Source: Hanleya hanleyi
Taxonomy: Eukaryota; Mollusca; Polyplacophora; Lepidopleurida; Hanleyidae
Reading direction: 5' to 3'
Assembly: GCA_036873755.1 (NCBI GenBank)
Contig: JAVTVY010020406.1
Span: forward strand, 1-64,000
DNA: 64,000 nucleotides
A program made the position numbers and the translations under genes. The notes beneath the pieces were generated by a model. It was not told the origin of the DNA and ran no database searches. It saw nothing but the letters and a program-made list of their open reading frames with translations. How positions within the stretch are numbered: the stretch's first letter is position 1; each line of letters starts with the position of its first letter. This document shows, piece after piece, positions 1 through 12,044 of the stretch.

Positions 1-660
1 TGAAATTGGGGACATTTTGGTGGTTTTTGTGGTTTCCATTGCACATAACGAAAAATATCCACATTACGACGTGAATGCTCTAAAACCCGAATCGTTGCAG
101 CTGGAGACTTCAAATTTGGTATACAGCATTGTTGCATGATAAAGCACAAGCCTATTGAAATTGGGGACATTTGGTGGTTTTTGTGGTTTCCATGGCAACA
201 TAACGAAAAATATCCACATTACGTCGGTAACGACGTGAAAGCTCTAAAAGCCGAACCGTTGCAGCTGAAGACTTCAAATTTGGTATACAGCATTGTTGCA
301 TGGTAAAAGCACAAGCCTATTGAAATTGGGGACATTTTCTTGATTTTTGTGGTTTCGATGGCAACATACCAAAAAATATCCACTTGATGACGTGAACGTT
401 CTAAAAGCCGAAACGTTGCAGCTAGACGTCAAATTTGGTATACAGCAATGTTGGGTGGTAAAGCACAAATTGGGTGTTTTTGCTGTTTACATGGTAACAT
501 AATGGAAAATATCCGCAGAATGACGTTAATGCTTTAGAAACCAAACCATTGCAGCTACACACTTCAAATTTGGTAGCATATTGTGTGGTAAATCGCAAGC
601 CTATTGAAATTGGGTACATTTGTGACGATTTTTGGGTCTGTGTAAAAGGGTGCCCGGACA
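1..660. repeat. ~155-165 bp tandem satellite, about 4-5 units
   Basis: Units begin near 1, 156, 321, 467 and 604 with a TGAAATTGGGGACATTT-like start. Each contains a conserved AAATTTGGTATACAGCAT block and a TTGCAGCTG block. Units are diverged by point changes and small indels, and the fourth is shortened. Short open frames here follow the repeat period and are not genes. A related satellite lies at 36.85-37.80 kb. Confidence 0.85.
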
Positions 661-1195
661 AAAGCCCCACGAACAATTCAGTCTTACAAGAAGATGGTTT
701 GATCTGAACACCAATGTTTGACTAACATCCTCCCCCCTCTCCCACCACCCCCTAATTTCACAAGATTTAGAAAGGTTTGCAACAATTCCATCATCTGTAT
801 AATACACCTGGGCCTATCGTACTATGCCTATAACATTTTACATTAACCAACAATACATTTCCTTACAGATAATTGAGAGCCACTTTAATGCTCCTCTTAT
901 CTGAGCAGGTGGTTGGTGAGTGCCCGCTCCTGTTATATCTAGTTGTCTCTAGCCAACTTTCCATACAAATAAACATGAATGTTTTTCCCCCAACTGCTTC
1001 TGTTTACCCTTATTGAATGCCCTTCATCTGTCTATACCGGAGATTTGTATTGCTCATGTGAAAGGGACAGCAAGTTCACACTAGGCCGATGGGATCAAGT
1101 GTGGCCGTGGCCTCTAGTTAATCTAGTTCTAAAAATACACTGATGATACAATGCATGATAGCTGGGTGTAGACAATAAATGATAACAGAGAGGTT
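661..1195. other. unassigned AT-rich spacer
   Basis: I see no conserved protein, RNA gene or clear repeat here. The stretch separates the satellite from the truncated Penelope-like fragment and may include unrecognised 5' sequence of that element. Confidence 0.4.
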
Positions 1196-2326
1196 TTGGA
1201 CTATATATACGTATACTGGATATATGTATACTGGACTCCCAAAATGCATAAATCACCATACAAAGCTAGATTCATAGCTGGTTCTAGAAGCTGCACCACC
1301 AAGCTTCTTTCAACCCTGTGGACGAGGGTCCTTCAGGAGGTAAAAGCATTTTGGAAAAAGTATTGCACCACTATATCTAAAAACTCTGGCGTTAAATGTA
1401 TGTGGATATTGAAAAACTCAAAATGTCTTACGGAAGAACTTGATGCTAAAGGTCACATACCGTATAGACATGTATCCACATGGGATTTCTCGACTCTATA
1501 CCACAATCCCTCATCAGGACCTTATTGGCCGTCTACGGTCATTAATAGTATCTGTGTTCAAGAAAACTGATCGTAGATATATTAATGTCGGAAGCCATAA
1601 AGCATTCTTTAGCTCTACTACATTTAAGAGATATCGTTCATGGGATGTTTCTTTGTTTATAGAGTTGCTTGAATTTCTCATTAAAAATATCTATGTGAAA
1701 TTTGGCAACACAATATATCAACAGCATATAGGTATTCCAACGGGTACTAATTGTGCACCCCTATTGGCTGACCTATATCTGTTCTCTTATGAATATGACT
1801 GTATGCAGGCGATTTCAAAAACTGATCCATTCAAAGCCCGTTCCTTCTCATTCACCAAACGCTATATAGACGATCTTCTCGCTGTGGATAATCGCTATAT
1901 AAATGACGCAGTGAAGGATATATATCCACCTTCACTGGGTTTAAAGGAAACTACAGATAACCCTAGAGGCACATCCTATTTAGACCTATATCTATAAAAA
2001 TGAAGCGGGCCTTCTCTCTCCTCGACTGTATGACAAAAGAGATGATTACAATTTCAACATCGTAAACTATCCCTTCTGGATAGTAATATTCCAGTGGGAC
2101 CTGCATATAGCGTATACATATCACGCCTAGTAGCATTAAATGCGACGATTTTAATCAACGTCACAAAACACTGCTGAAACTTATAAAACAGGGCTACACC
2201 ACCAAGCGCCTCCACTCAAAGTTTCTCAAATTTGGCGATACATATCGCATGCTGATAGCAAAATACGAGCGTAGCGTGCAAGATCTATGGCAGATGAAAA
2301 GGACAGCATTTAACACAAAAGACTAG
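1196..2326 (+). pseudogene. 5'-truncated Penelope-like element reverse transcriptase
   Basis: Two overlapping frames encode the central and C-terminal RT of a Penelope-like element. Frame 1 (1196-1570) carries VYWTPKMHKSPYKARFIAGS, the fingers motif typical of this family. Frame 2 (1440-1997) carries GIPTGTNCAPLLADLYL and the catalytic RYIDDLLAVDN (YxDD). After a stop near 1997 the homology continues in other frames (LYDKRDDYNFNIVNYPF-like, then LIKQGY and LIAKYERSVQ) up to a stop at 2324-2326. Several frameshifts make it a dead copy. The upstream edge shows a short local duplication of TATATACGTATACTGG-like sequence. No GIY-YIG module is attached. The copy at 54-56.8 kb is a close relative. 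Confidence 0.9.
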
Positions 2327-2405
2327 TCTGTAAGGCCCGATGTCGACCCAGCATCAACTTCCCACAAATGCCAACATATATCAAAGACCAAAAGGTCTGT
2401 ACAGG
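2327..2405 (+). repeat. Penelope-like 3' tail sequence
   Basis: Directly after the RT stop comes a non-coding tail. From about 2300 to 2405 it recurs in reverse complement at 12050-12165, including the block GGCCCGATGTCGACCCAGC. That recurrence marks it as element sequence rather than flank. Confidence 0.7.
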
Positions 2406-3195
2406 AGATAACTTGCCCTATTTCTTTTAATTTTTCAAACCGCATTTTTAGATTTACAAGCAAAGAAAAATCCATCTTTATATCAACTGAGGTTAAATAC
2501 TGTGGCATGGATATGTTATTTATCCCAAGAACTGAAAAGATAGGTAGTGAAATTTGTAGAATGTTAACAGAATTTCTCCCCACAGTTGCCTAAAGTTAAG
2601 TTTTGCCGTCTGAATAATTAGAAGAAATAGGGTAATTAACATCTAAGAATTGTTGGCAGTAGGAAATTTGAACAAATGGAGCATGACATTACTTCCTAAA
2701 CCACTACTAGTGGACATTCGGTTTGGCGAGACTGATCTTGTGGATGTTGTAGGGGATCCAAAAGTAGGCGATGACTGATTGGCTGATACAATCGATGTAA
2801 TATCCTATTTACTTGGGATTTCGACCGAATGTACTTTCAAATCGACTTTTACATGGTACTCATTTCCCACAATCATACCAAGGTCTCTTGCATGTAGACC
2901 ATCTTACAAATGGATATCTGCACTTGATAAGGGAAGAAGTGTGACCAAACATTGGCATTCTCCATTATCATGGAATTAGACGCGAAAATTCCTGAAGAAT
3001 GGGGTGTCGGGTTCAGAAGACCAATGGAAAAGCCATGTGTGTGAACTAACGAGCAATAAACCGCACCATGATAATGGATGCTAACCCATAACCCTGTATT
3101 TACGATTCCTTGGCCTCGCTGACGTGGGCTGTTCACACTGGTATTAAAGTGTGGAGTTCTCTGTGGAAACAAGTCTATAAAAGCATCCAGTACCC
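2406..3195. other. no recognisable gene
   Basis: There are only short, non-conserved frames. I find no motif that supports a function. Confidence 0.4.
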
Positions 3196-3199
3196 GGGA

Positions 3200-3440
3200 G
3201 AGGAAGAACCGATTCTATGTGCTGCCTTTCGGTTTATGTAACACCCTCGGGATGTTTCATAAACTGACGGCGACTGTGCTTAGCGAAATCCATTGGCATG
3301 ATCTGTCTATTAAGATGACCTAATTATCTTGTCTGATGTGTAAAGAAATGTTCACCAGTCTGGAGGTGTGCCGGTACCAGATGCTGAAAACCTCTCAAGC
3401 GCATGCTGAGTACCCACCAGGGTGCATACCTGAGGCATGT
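3200..3440 (+). pseudogene. Ty3/gypsy-type reverse transcriptase relic
   Basis: From about 3209 one frame reads RFYVLPFGLCNTLGMFHKLT, matching the LPFGLxNAPxxFQ motif of gypsy-type RTs. About 30 codons later another frame reads Y*DDLIILSDV, the YxDD catalytic box with a stop in place of the x residue. Spacing between the two motifs fits an RT palm. Frameshifts and stops show it is dead. No LTRs, integrase or protease were found nearby. The assignment rests on these two motifs only. Confidence 0.6.
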
Positions 3441-4125
3441 GCTCTCACTTGAAGGCCAAACCACAGTAGATCCCGTTTGTTCAGCTTGGCCAGTATCGGT
3501 ATCCGCGACCGACCTACTGCTCAGTCTCTCTTGTTGAAGACGATTTCGCCATCATGGCCACCTCATTACGTTGACTGCCATACAAACATGATTCTTCAAC
3601 CCATCTGGCAGCAAATACCCCTCAGAGAAATTAAATTAAACAATACAACAAAGATCTTCAAAAGTACTAAAATTAGGGAAAGCTTTGTAGACCATGAGCT
3701 AATTTTGTGAGCTAAATTGTTTGCGAGGAACTAAATTATACCAAAACTATTTTAGGAATATTCTCTCTCGAAATGCAAGTGTTTCCAAGTTTTCTCTTGT
3801 TCACTAATCAGGAAATTAATGAAATAAAGAGGAGATAACTCCCTGCAATGACATTAGGTCTTCCAGCCTGCGCTCAGTGTGGGTGTCTATGAAACATGTA
3901 CCCTATTTCGAAATGAGATATCTTGATCGCAATTTAACAGGAAGTGGAACGCCCTGTTGTCGGGAACAATTGGATAAAATGGAATTGAGACTACAATTGC
4001 CAACTACAAACCTGAATAATTTTTATACGCCAGCCAAATGGCGGACGTATTATGTGATGGCGGTTTCCGCCCGTCTGTCCGTCCGTCGTGTCTGGCCTAT
4101 ATCTGGAACAGTTTTCTATCTACAG
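3441..4125. other. no recognisable gene
   Basis: Nothing here could be tied to a protein family. The right end runs into the AGGTCA-rich satellite. Confidence 0.35.
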
Positions 4126-5500
4126 TTCTAATTTTTGGTGAGTGGATACCTTACGGGAAGACGATGTGTCGCGTATCAAAATGAAGGTCGAGGTCAGAGG
4201 TCAAAGGTCACTTGCCTAAAAAACATGAAATCGCTGAAGTGTTCGTGTCCGGTCTATATCTGAACGTTTTCTATCCACAGTAGCAATTTTTTGTGAGTGG
4301 ATATGTTAGGAAAAGACAATGTGTCGCGTACAAAAATTGAGGTCGAGATCAGAGGTCAAAGGTCACTGTTGCCTAAAATCAGGAAATCATTGACAGTTTT
4401 CTATCTACAGTTCTAATTTTTGGTGAGTGGATGCCCTAGGGGGGAACGATGTGTTACATACCAAATGTAAGTCGAGGTCAGAGGTCAAAGGTCAGTATGA
4501 CTGAAAAATCAGAAATCATTAAAAAATTCTCATTTTTTTAGAGGGAAACGAAGTGTCGCATACTAAAAAGTAGGTCAAGGTCGAAGGTCAAAGGTCACTG
4601 TGACCCCAAAATCAGGAAATTATTAAAAATAACATTTTTTTTGTCAGTAGATACATTAGGGGGACACGATGTGTCACCTACCAAAATGTAGGTCAAGGTC
4701 ACTGTGACCTTAAAATCGTGAAATTGTTAAAAATCATGATTTTTGAGTCCATCGAGAAATCACGGGGAGCCGTTTCGTCATGTACCAAAATTTAGATCCA
4801 GGTCCATATTCAAGGTCACTGTGACTCCGGAATCAAGGTCAGAGGTCAGTGTGACCTGAAAATCAGGAAATCATTAAAACTTTTTTGTGAGTGGATTCAG
4901 TAGGGGGAAATGAAGTGTCGCATACCAAACATTAGGTCAAGGACAAAGGTCACTGTGACCCCAAAATCAGGAAGTTATTGAAAATAACGTTTTTTGTGTG
5001 TCAGTAAATACATTAAGTGGACATGTGTCACATACCAAAATGTAGGTCAAGGTCAAAGGTCAAGGTCACTGTGACCCCAAAAGTCCATTGAGAAATTATG
5101 ACGAGACGGTTTGTCATGTACCAGAATTTAGTCCAATGGTCAAGGTCACTAACTTCAGAATCAAGAAATCTTTGAAAATTACTTTTTTGTGTGTCAGTGG
5201 ATAGGGGGACATGATGTGTCACATACCAAAATATAGGACAAGGCCAGACGTCAAGGTCACTGTGACCCCAAAAATCATGAAATTCATAAAAATCATGATT
5301 TTTTTCGTGTCCATTGATACATTGAGGGAAGGCGATATGTCTTGTACCAAAATTTAGGTCAAGGTCACTGTGACCCCAAAATCAGGAAATCGTTCAAAAT
5401 AACTTGTTTTCTTCCAGTAGATGCATTAGAGGGACATGATGTATTACATACCAAAATCATGGTCAGAGGTCAAGGTCCCTGTGACCCCAAAATCAAGAAA
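4126..5500. repeat. AGGTCA-rich tandem satellite with DR1 and IR3 motifs
   Basis: Degenerate units of roughly 90-160 bp share the order GTGAGTGGAT, (A)GGGGGA-ACGATGTGTCGCATACC, AGGTCA cluster, CAAAATCAGGAAATCATTAAAA. The AGGTCA clusters form perfect DR1 sequences (AGGTCAAAGGTCA) at 4198, 4353, 4482, 4585 and 5050. They also form perfect GGTCAnnnTGACC palindromes at 4593, 4698, 4845, 4948, 5064, 5255 and 5363. Two of these are full 15-mers (AGGTCACTGTGACCT at 4696; AGGTCAGTGTGACCT at 4843). The array is non-coding. Confidence 0.85.
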
Positions 5501-6285
5501 TCATTAAAAGTCACATTTTCATATGCCTGTGGAAGACGAGGTCGTGTATTGCAATGTTGAGTTCTGTCCATTCATCCATTAACATTTGTTGTTCATGCGA
5601 TATCTCTAGTTTCAAGGTATGGATTGGTACCAAACTTTGAGTATACCTTACTCGCATGGCAAAGAGGAGCCATACATTTTGAGATCAATTTGTCAACGGT
5701 CAAGATCAGTCCTCCCCCCCCCCCCACGCCCACCCAACTGAATCAAGTTTAGCTGACTATATGTGTCAGGTTGAAATATTCAGAGTTCTCTCCCCTACAT
5801 GTATATGTCATTTGTTCTGTGGAGTTGTCTCCAATGTTTGAAACCGCTACATTTAGTTAAACTGTTGGGAAATATAAACCATACATTTACTAATTTAACG
5901 GGGAGAGGGGTCCTTTATGAATTTCGTACCTGTTTATTAACTCAAGAACAAGACCAAGGGTTTACTTCATTACTTTCTTCTTCCTTCATGAAAAATTCGC
6001 TCGCCTGGAAGGAATCCATTTGCAGGAAAACTACTATTTTCTTGTGTTTGACTATTGTCGATTTCAGTTTGGGATATGTGAGCTCTCGGCCCTTGCTTCA
6101 AGGTCAACTAGTTACCAAGAGTTAAGCTCATTTTAGTTTATCATTCAATATAAGATGTGATATATGTTAATTTCTCAGAAGTTCAAAATTGTAGACCTTT
6201 CTCTGGATTGCTAGCTACCAATTGGAATCAAGGCTATCAAACAACCGTGAAAGTTGGACCAATGTAATTCCAGATATACGGGCGT
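5501..6285. other. spacer, possible decayed repeat
   Basis: It contains a C-rich tract at 5713-5726 and an unremarkable open frame at 5799-6125 with no recognisable domain. I cannot assign anything here. Confidence 0.35.
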
Positions 6286-6289
6286 ATAG

Positions 6290-6850
6290 TGAAGCCCCTT
6301 GGGCTCTTGTTTTATCTTAGTAACTAAATTGCGCTGCCTCCTATACGCCTCCCAATTTCCGGATGATCTTTCGTTTGTGTACTTATTAAATAGCATGCGT
6401 TTGCTGTAAAGAGCCTTCCGTAGTTTGGCGTTGAAAAAAGGGGACTTGTGAGGTTTGGGCATTTTAGTTTTAACAGGTGCATGTTGGTCGATGACATCAC
6501 TGAGCATCATCTCGTGTGCCCAGTAGATATCATCCATATCATCAAATACATACGCAGAGTGAAAGGGAATGTTTTCAACGTCCTTACTAAATGTTGATTC
6601 ATCAAATTTTTTAAAACTTCGAAACTTGACTCTCTGTTTCTTAACGACTGAGACATGACCTTTAATGACAGTGCAGACCATGTTGTGCCAGTCACTCAGA
6701 CTACAATTGTAATTTATAGTATTAAAACAAAGAGTTGGTCTGTTAGTCAGAACAACATCAATAAGTGAGGGTATACAGTCTTTCATGAAACAGGTCGCAG
6801 AAGTTATCAAGTTTGTTAGGTCAAACAAGTCAAACCCATCCTTTAAAACA
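6290..6850 (-). pseudogene. non-LTR retrotransposon endonuclease/linker fragment
   Basis: Read on the minus strand, the frame starts GFDLFDLTNLITSATCF and continues PSLIDVVLTNRP, SLSDWHNMV, the HAPVKTKMPK block and the basic linker RRQRNLVTKIKQ. These match the C-terminal part of the APE-type endonuclease and the linker before RT in jockey/CR1-like LINE ORF2 proteins: LIDVxLTNRP, SDxHN, and 'DxHAPVKxK..PFFNxxLRKA'. Homology stops near 6290, before any RT motif. The copy is therefore truncated at both ends and its last ~35 codons are unrelated sequence. Confidence 0.85.
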
Positions 6851-6854
6851 GTAC

Positions 6855-7205
6855 AAGTTATATCTGCAGATCCGTGTTAGGTACAGCTGCTAAACTTTGG
6901 AAAATTTTGGAAACTTATTTATCTAGCTGTATTCTAGAAGCGTACAAACAAATCATCGTCTCGGCCCTTATTTAGATTTGCTCCCTTTCGGGTGTAATAT
7001 TCTTGGATATGCTTAAATGTGACTAGTTATATCTGAAGAACTGTGCTCAATACATCTAACACAGTTTGGAAACTTATTTATCTGCTTGCATTCTACAAGC
7101 CTACAAAAAATTATTCGTCTCGGCCCTTATTTTACAGAGTTATGGACGGTTTGTGTGTATTAATCTAGATATGATTTTGTGATATATATTCCTGAAAGTA
7201 TCTGT
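6855..7205. repeat. two to three ~172-bp tandem units
   Basis: GTTATATCTG recurs at 6855, 7026 and about 7201. The first two units share GGAAACTTATTTATCT and CGTCTCGGCCCTTATTT. The third is cut short. Confidence 0.7.
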
Positions 7206-7649
7206 TATATCTGCAAAATGAATGATAGTATCTGAAAAGGATAATTCTGGATGATTAGTATAGCCATATTATGTTGCACATTTTCGGCATATTTCTCAAT
7301 TGCTTGAGGGAAGCCGAGGGGTTTTGTGCGTCTCACCCTCATGTCTATAACACACCTGTGCTGTGTCTTAAGATGACACACCTGTCATGCTCTGTTAAAG
7401 AATATATACATATAAATGATTTGGGTTGAAGATTTTACGACAATTGGTGGCCGAAAGCGGACCCATGGTCTATCCCTTGCCAAATGAAAGAATTCCTGGG
7501 GTGCACCCCTACATGTATACTTGTGCCTTCCGAACTTTTTTTCACCAACATTCATATAGCTAGTGATCATCTAGCATGCCTTTATAAAACTCGAAATAAT
7601 TTTGCTCAAAAATTTAGACTGCAGGCTTTCTTCACTATTTAGAGCATTT

Positions 7650-8735
7650 CCACAAAGTGGATGCTCTTATGTTTTCATGAGAAACGGCTCCGCCGTATCC
7701 GCCGCCGCCGCGACTTTAAACGAGAATATCTCTGAAACCGTTAAATATTTTCGGGTCAGACTTTGTGTGCTATCTCCTTAGGCCTGGGGAATTTGTCTGG
7801 TTGTGTTTCGATACTCGCTGCTCATCACTATGTGGCGTTGTAGTCAGAGCATAGGTAAACCTTTATCTGAAGATTTCGTCTGAACGGCTTTTCTGATTTC
7901 TTTGAAATTTTATTACAATGGTCTTGAAGGATGGTCAATGTGCTGAAAAGCTTTTGGTGTAGCTGGCATAGGTATAAAGGCAAGGTTTTTTTGCGTCGCA
8001 AAAAAAAAAGTTTTCGTGAAATGAAAATTTGCCAATTCGTTTGGAGAAATATTCAAAAACTGTTCTATTCTAGGTTGCCAAGCATAAATATAGGATTGCC
8101 GACATGATAATTCCCTTTCGGTGCGAACCAAATTGCCATTTAAATGAAAAATCTCATTTATCTGACTCAACGACAAAACCTCCATAACCATTATCATGAT
8201 TAAAGTTTTTTGCATTGAACTCTTATGTGCCATCTTCCTAGGGCTTTAGATCTCACCCGCTTGTTTTTCGTGACATTTGATCGTCACTAGGTGGCGCTAT
8301 AGACATGAATGCAGGTAAACATGTGTAACATCATGTATTCTGAACAACGTGTTTGATTTTCATGTAATTTGGGTATAATGATCTTGCAAGATAGGCAAAG
8401 AACTGACAAGATTTTGGTGGTGTGGGCGAATCATGGAGAGTCATTTTTGCATCTCAAAATAAGATTTTGTTTTCACAAAAACGGAAATTTGCTTCTTAAT
8501 CAGGGAAAAGTAATTCTATTTTGCTGAACATGATCGTAGCATTCCCAGTGTTATAAATTTACATCTCTTGTGAGCCAAGTGGCCATTTTTTGTAAATATA
8601 TGAAATTCTCATGACTGGAGTCCAATATCTACATTCCCCAGGCCACATCTGATGATTTTGCTTCATCATGTAGGTTTGTGATATTGTTCATCATTGGATG
8701 GCACTATAGACAGTAAATGTTTTTAGCACAATTTA
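7650..8735. repeat. degenerate ~430-bp tandem repeat, three units
   Basis: Comparable blocks lie near 7780, 8226 and 8637: '(C)CTAGGSCTKKRGAT..', then a 'CATCACTAKGTGGCRYTRTAGACA' equivalent, then AGGTAAAC. Spacing is about 445 and 411 bp. Divergence is high. The first unit is preceded by a CCGCCGCCGCCG stretch (7690-7710). No coding potential is apparent. Confidence 0.65.
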
Positions 8736-9699
8736 TTAGCATTTCATCTGTTTGTGAAGTTTATTATTGTCAGACAAAGGACTGAAAGTTTTTTTTTTAT
8801 TGAAATTGAAGGACCACCTCTCATACGGATTTTGCAGCCCGTCAACATAATGCTTGATTTATATCTCATTATACATTCTTTTTTTACAATTACTAATTTG
8901 TTTAACAGTATGGTTTTAAAATGGATCGAAAGGACATTGGTGCTGTTAGCGCTGGCATAATCATGTGACATAGGGTAAAGTCAGCTAAATATATCTCAGT
9001 CTTGGCTGCATCAACCCCTGCTTACACACATAACTAAAATGCAGTCAGAGGAAATATGCTGCCATCAGTGGATGATCAGTATGGAGAATTTAAGGATTCA
9101 AGTGAGCTTGAAGTCAGGCCATTTTGGTCAAATAGAAATACTGTAACACTGATATTCTGCTTTACCTTTCAGGCCTCATATTGAGACCTGTATGTTGACC
9201 ATTCTGGTAATAAAACATGTAATGGTTGACTTATTGCATAAAGCACTTTACATAAGTGGACTAGTACACCCATTGTGTCAACAAAGTAAACACTTCATTT
9301 CCATAATTAGTGCTATTTCTCTCTCCATTACTGATATAATAATTGATCCTGTTTCCAAGTCCATTTCTTTAGTCTCCAGTGGCTGTGAAGGCTTGAGCTA
9401 CCAGATGTCTGGGGATGCATTCTGGCCAGTTTTCAATGAACAAAATCACAAATTATCACTCAGTTAATGCTCATTTTTTTTGGTTTATGTGGAAGTCCCC
9501 AGAATTTATTTGAAACTCGAGATGTGAAATTGCACATACTGTTGCATCTTGACAGCATAGTTACAAATGTTGATAATTATTTCTTGAACTGAAAAAGTAG
9601 GAAAATTTTTGAAGTGAAACTAATACATACCTGCTATATGGCATTCCCACCTGGGAAATTTTTACATGTATATCTAATTGAAGTAATCCATTGGAACCA
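8736..9699. other. no recognisable gene
   Basis: Low-complexity AT-rich sequence with short frames that match nothing I know. Confidence 0.35.
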
Positions 9700-9790
9700 C
9701 TGATGATTTTCCAATAATAGAGAAGAACAGCAACTCCAAGTAGGGATGACCATTTCATTCTGTATATTTCACTGATAGTTATAGCATTTT

Positions 9791-10497
9791 CAGCAGTGAA
9801 CAAAGTTACAAACAGCTCCATACGCACAGTATATACAAGGCATAATGTGATCTTAGCCAATACACATTCATGAATATGTGAGCCAGTAAATTATGTCAGG
9901 CAGGTTGGACGGATATTATTATGCTGTCATTTTCAGAAATTTGTTAAATGTTAAGCGATGACCTGACAGCGATCTACAAATGATGTGATTCAGGTAATAC
10001 AATACACACTCTAATTGATGAAAACAATACATAATCTTCTTATCTGGCAAGAACTAAGTAAACTGTACACAAATGAATAAAGTATGGTGATATAGTGAGT
10101 ATGTACCTACATTGAATATTTCTACATGTCATGAAGTTTGGATAAGGACTGTCATTTTAAGGTAATATAGGTATAATTTTCCTGGCAATCCGCATCAGAA
10201 TTGATGGAATCCTACAAATGTTGTAACTCACATGTTTCATAATTGTATATTCCCATGCGAGTTACAATAATTGTGGAGTGTGTATTGTAACACCTGAATC
10301 ACACCATTTGTAGATCGCTGACAGGTCATCGCTCAACATTTAACAATTTCTGAAAATGACGGCATTTTAATATCCGTCCAACTTGACTGACATACTTTAC
10401 TGGCTTACCTATACATAAATGCGTATTGGCTAAGGTCACATTATGCTTTGTATATATACTGTGCATATGAAGCTGTTTGTAACTTTGTTCAATGCTT
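9791..10497. mobile_element. nested palindrome B inside the left arm of A
   Basis: Inverted arms of about 225 bp (9791-10015 and 10270-10497) enclose a ~255-bp core. Matching blocks include GTGAACAAAGTTACAAACAG on the left and CTGTTTGTAACTTTGTTCA on the right, and GCGATCTACAAATG with CATTTGTAGATCGC. The core has its own small inverted repeat (TTGTAACTCACATG / CATGCGAGTTACAA, 10219-10268). No coding capacity; target duplication not resolved. Confidence 0.75.
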
Positions 10498-10633
10498 AAA
10501 GTAATCGTAAACCCTCAAGTAAAGTTTCCATCAAACGAAAGACCATTGCGAACAATGTCGTTAAATATTTATTGTAATTTTTTTACGATTTTTTTACACA
10601 GAGTAAACTGCAATTAAAGCATGGCATTTTATG

Positions 10634-10844
10634 CAGGGCTTCGTGTTTAGCGTGAGTGATAGCTCACTTGCACGCAAACACTCGCGTAAATTCCTGTCAC
10701 GAGAGTGATTTTTAGCTCACGTAAACGTCACATTTTATATTGTATTATATTGCAATCATCCGCCTGACTTTTAAATAGCCTCTCCTAAATATTTTGACGC
10801 GAGCAATTTTTAGCTCACGCACTAATTCTAAACACGAAGCCCTG
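10634..10844. mobile_element. 211-bp MITE with CAGGGCTTCGTGTTTAG termini
   Basis: Terminal inverted repeats are CAGGGCTTCGTGTTTAG and its complement. Flanks are TTATG on the left and CTATG on the right, a likely 5-bp target duplication with one change. The empty-site sequence is visible in the opposite arm of palindrome A. A second, inverted copy sits at 31530-31700. The interior has repeated GAGTGAT...AGCTCAC motifs. Superfamily not assigned. Confidence 0.8.
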
Positions 10845-11569
10845 CTATGGTGGTCTGTTGGAATCATATTTAGGTCCAGTGACGTCAAACTGCCTTAATA
10901 CATATATTTCAAACTTTGTATGTACTTTCCAATGCTTGATTCAAGCTTAAGGTATGTATACTTTTGAATTTCAACACAGACTCACTGTTCCAATGTGCAT
11001 GTTCCAAAATCTGAGAAATTAAATGCAAGATTCAAATTGACTTGACACTCATGAGTCACCATCTCCAAGATTTTGGTGAAACATGCACATTGGAACAGTG
11101 AGTCTGTGTTGAAACTCAAAGTATTCATACCTTAAGCTTAAATCAAGCATTGGAAAGTGCATACAAAGTTTGAAATATATGTATTAAGGCAGTGTGACGT
11201 CACTGGACCTAAATATGATTTCAACAGACCACCATGGAATACCATGCTTTAGTTGCAGTTTTCTCTGTGTAAAAAAATCGTAAAAAAAATTACAATAAAT
11301 ATTTTCCGACACTGTTTGCAATGGTCTTTCATTTGATGGAAAATTCACTTGAGGGTTTACGATCACTTTAAGATGCTGGAACTAATAGCGAAATATACAG
11401 AATAAAATTGTGATCCCGGCTACTCGGAGTTGCTTTTCTTCTCTATAATAGAAGTGATATGGTGTGTTTTGGTGCATTTTGACAGAAATACTAAGACTTT
11501 GAAGATGATATGTAACGATGCCCCAAAATGAACTGAATTTTCCGCGTTATCTGTTTTTCTGTCTGTCTG

Positions 11570-11945
11570 TCTGTCTCTCTGTCTGCCCATCTTTCTTGTC
11601 TTACCACATATGCAGCTGGTGATGGATCAGAAGCCTAATTAATGAAATTGACTAACCTTCACCTGTTTTATCGAGGTCAAATTTATTATTAGATAGGAGT
11701 GAAGATGGGCTCTCCAAATTCATCATACTTGTGCAATTGGTGACTGACTACAAGCCTATCCCAGTTGACTGAACCTATTTTCTCAAGGTTATATACTTTA
11801 TATTCTGAAGTAACACGAAATATAGCTAGGCATTCTAAATTGATACCACATATGCAACTGATGATGGACCTGAACTCAATGAATAGGACTGACATTGACC
11901 TATTTTCTCAAGGTCAAAAACTGTATGTTAAGTCACATGTTAACT
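11570..11945. repeat. GTCT microsatellite followed by ~125-145 bp tandem units
   Basis: A (GTCT)n run at 11571-11595 leads into units bearing CCACATATGCARCTGRTGATGGA (11605, 11850) and CTATTTTCTCAAGGT (11774, 11900). Units are diverged and non-coding. Confidence 0.65.
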
Positions 11946-12044
11946 GCCAACATACACTCCAAATCTATTTGTTGTGGCTGTGGTTGTCTTTCAGAACAAT
12001 CTAGCGAAATTTGCATACATGTGTTCCAACAGCCCCAACAGCCC

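Larger units (their letters stand above)
9700..11460. mobile_element. large palindromic (foldback-like) element, outer palindrome A
   Basis: The right arm (about 11055-11460) is the reverse complement of a discontinuous left arm made of 9700-9792, 10497-10632 and 10846-11000. Paired landmarks are AGAGAAGAA(C/A)AGCAACTCC (left) with its complement near 11430, TCGTAAACCCTCAAGT near 10507 with ACTTGAGGGTTTACGA near 11348, and ATTTAGGTCCAGTGACGTCA near 10868 with TGACGTCACTGGACCTAAAT near 11197. The two gaps in the left arm are occupied by palindrome B and by a MITE, which shows these were inserted later. No transposase frame is present, so it is non-autonomous. Confidence 0.8.

Noticed and set aside
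1130..1150. CTGATGA core as a possible hammerhead ribozyme, known from Penelope-like elements
   Set aside because: No GAAA box with a pairing stem II and no cleavage-site stem could be found next to it. Other CTGATGA hits in the window also lack the rest of the core.
4126..5500. CRISPR-like array
   Set aside because: Repeats are long, diverged and contiguous, without constant-length unique spacers. The genome is clearly eukaryotic.
9192..9467. 91-codon plus-strand open frame
   Set aside because: No recognisable domain, poor coding character, and it lies in spacer sequence.
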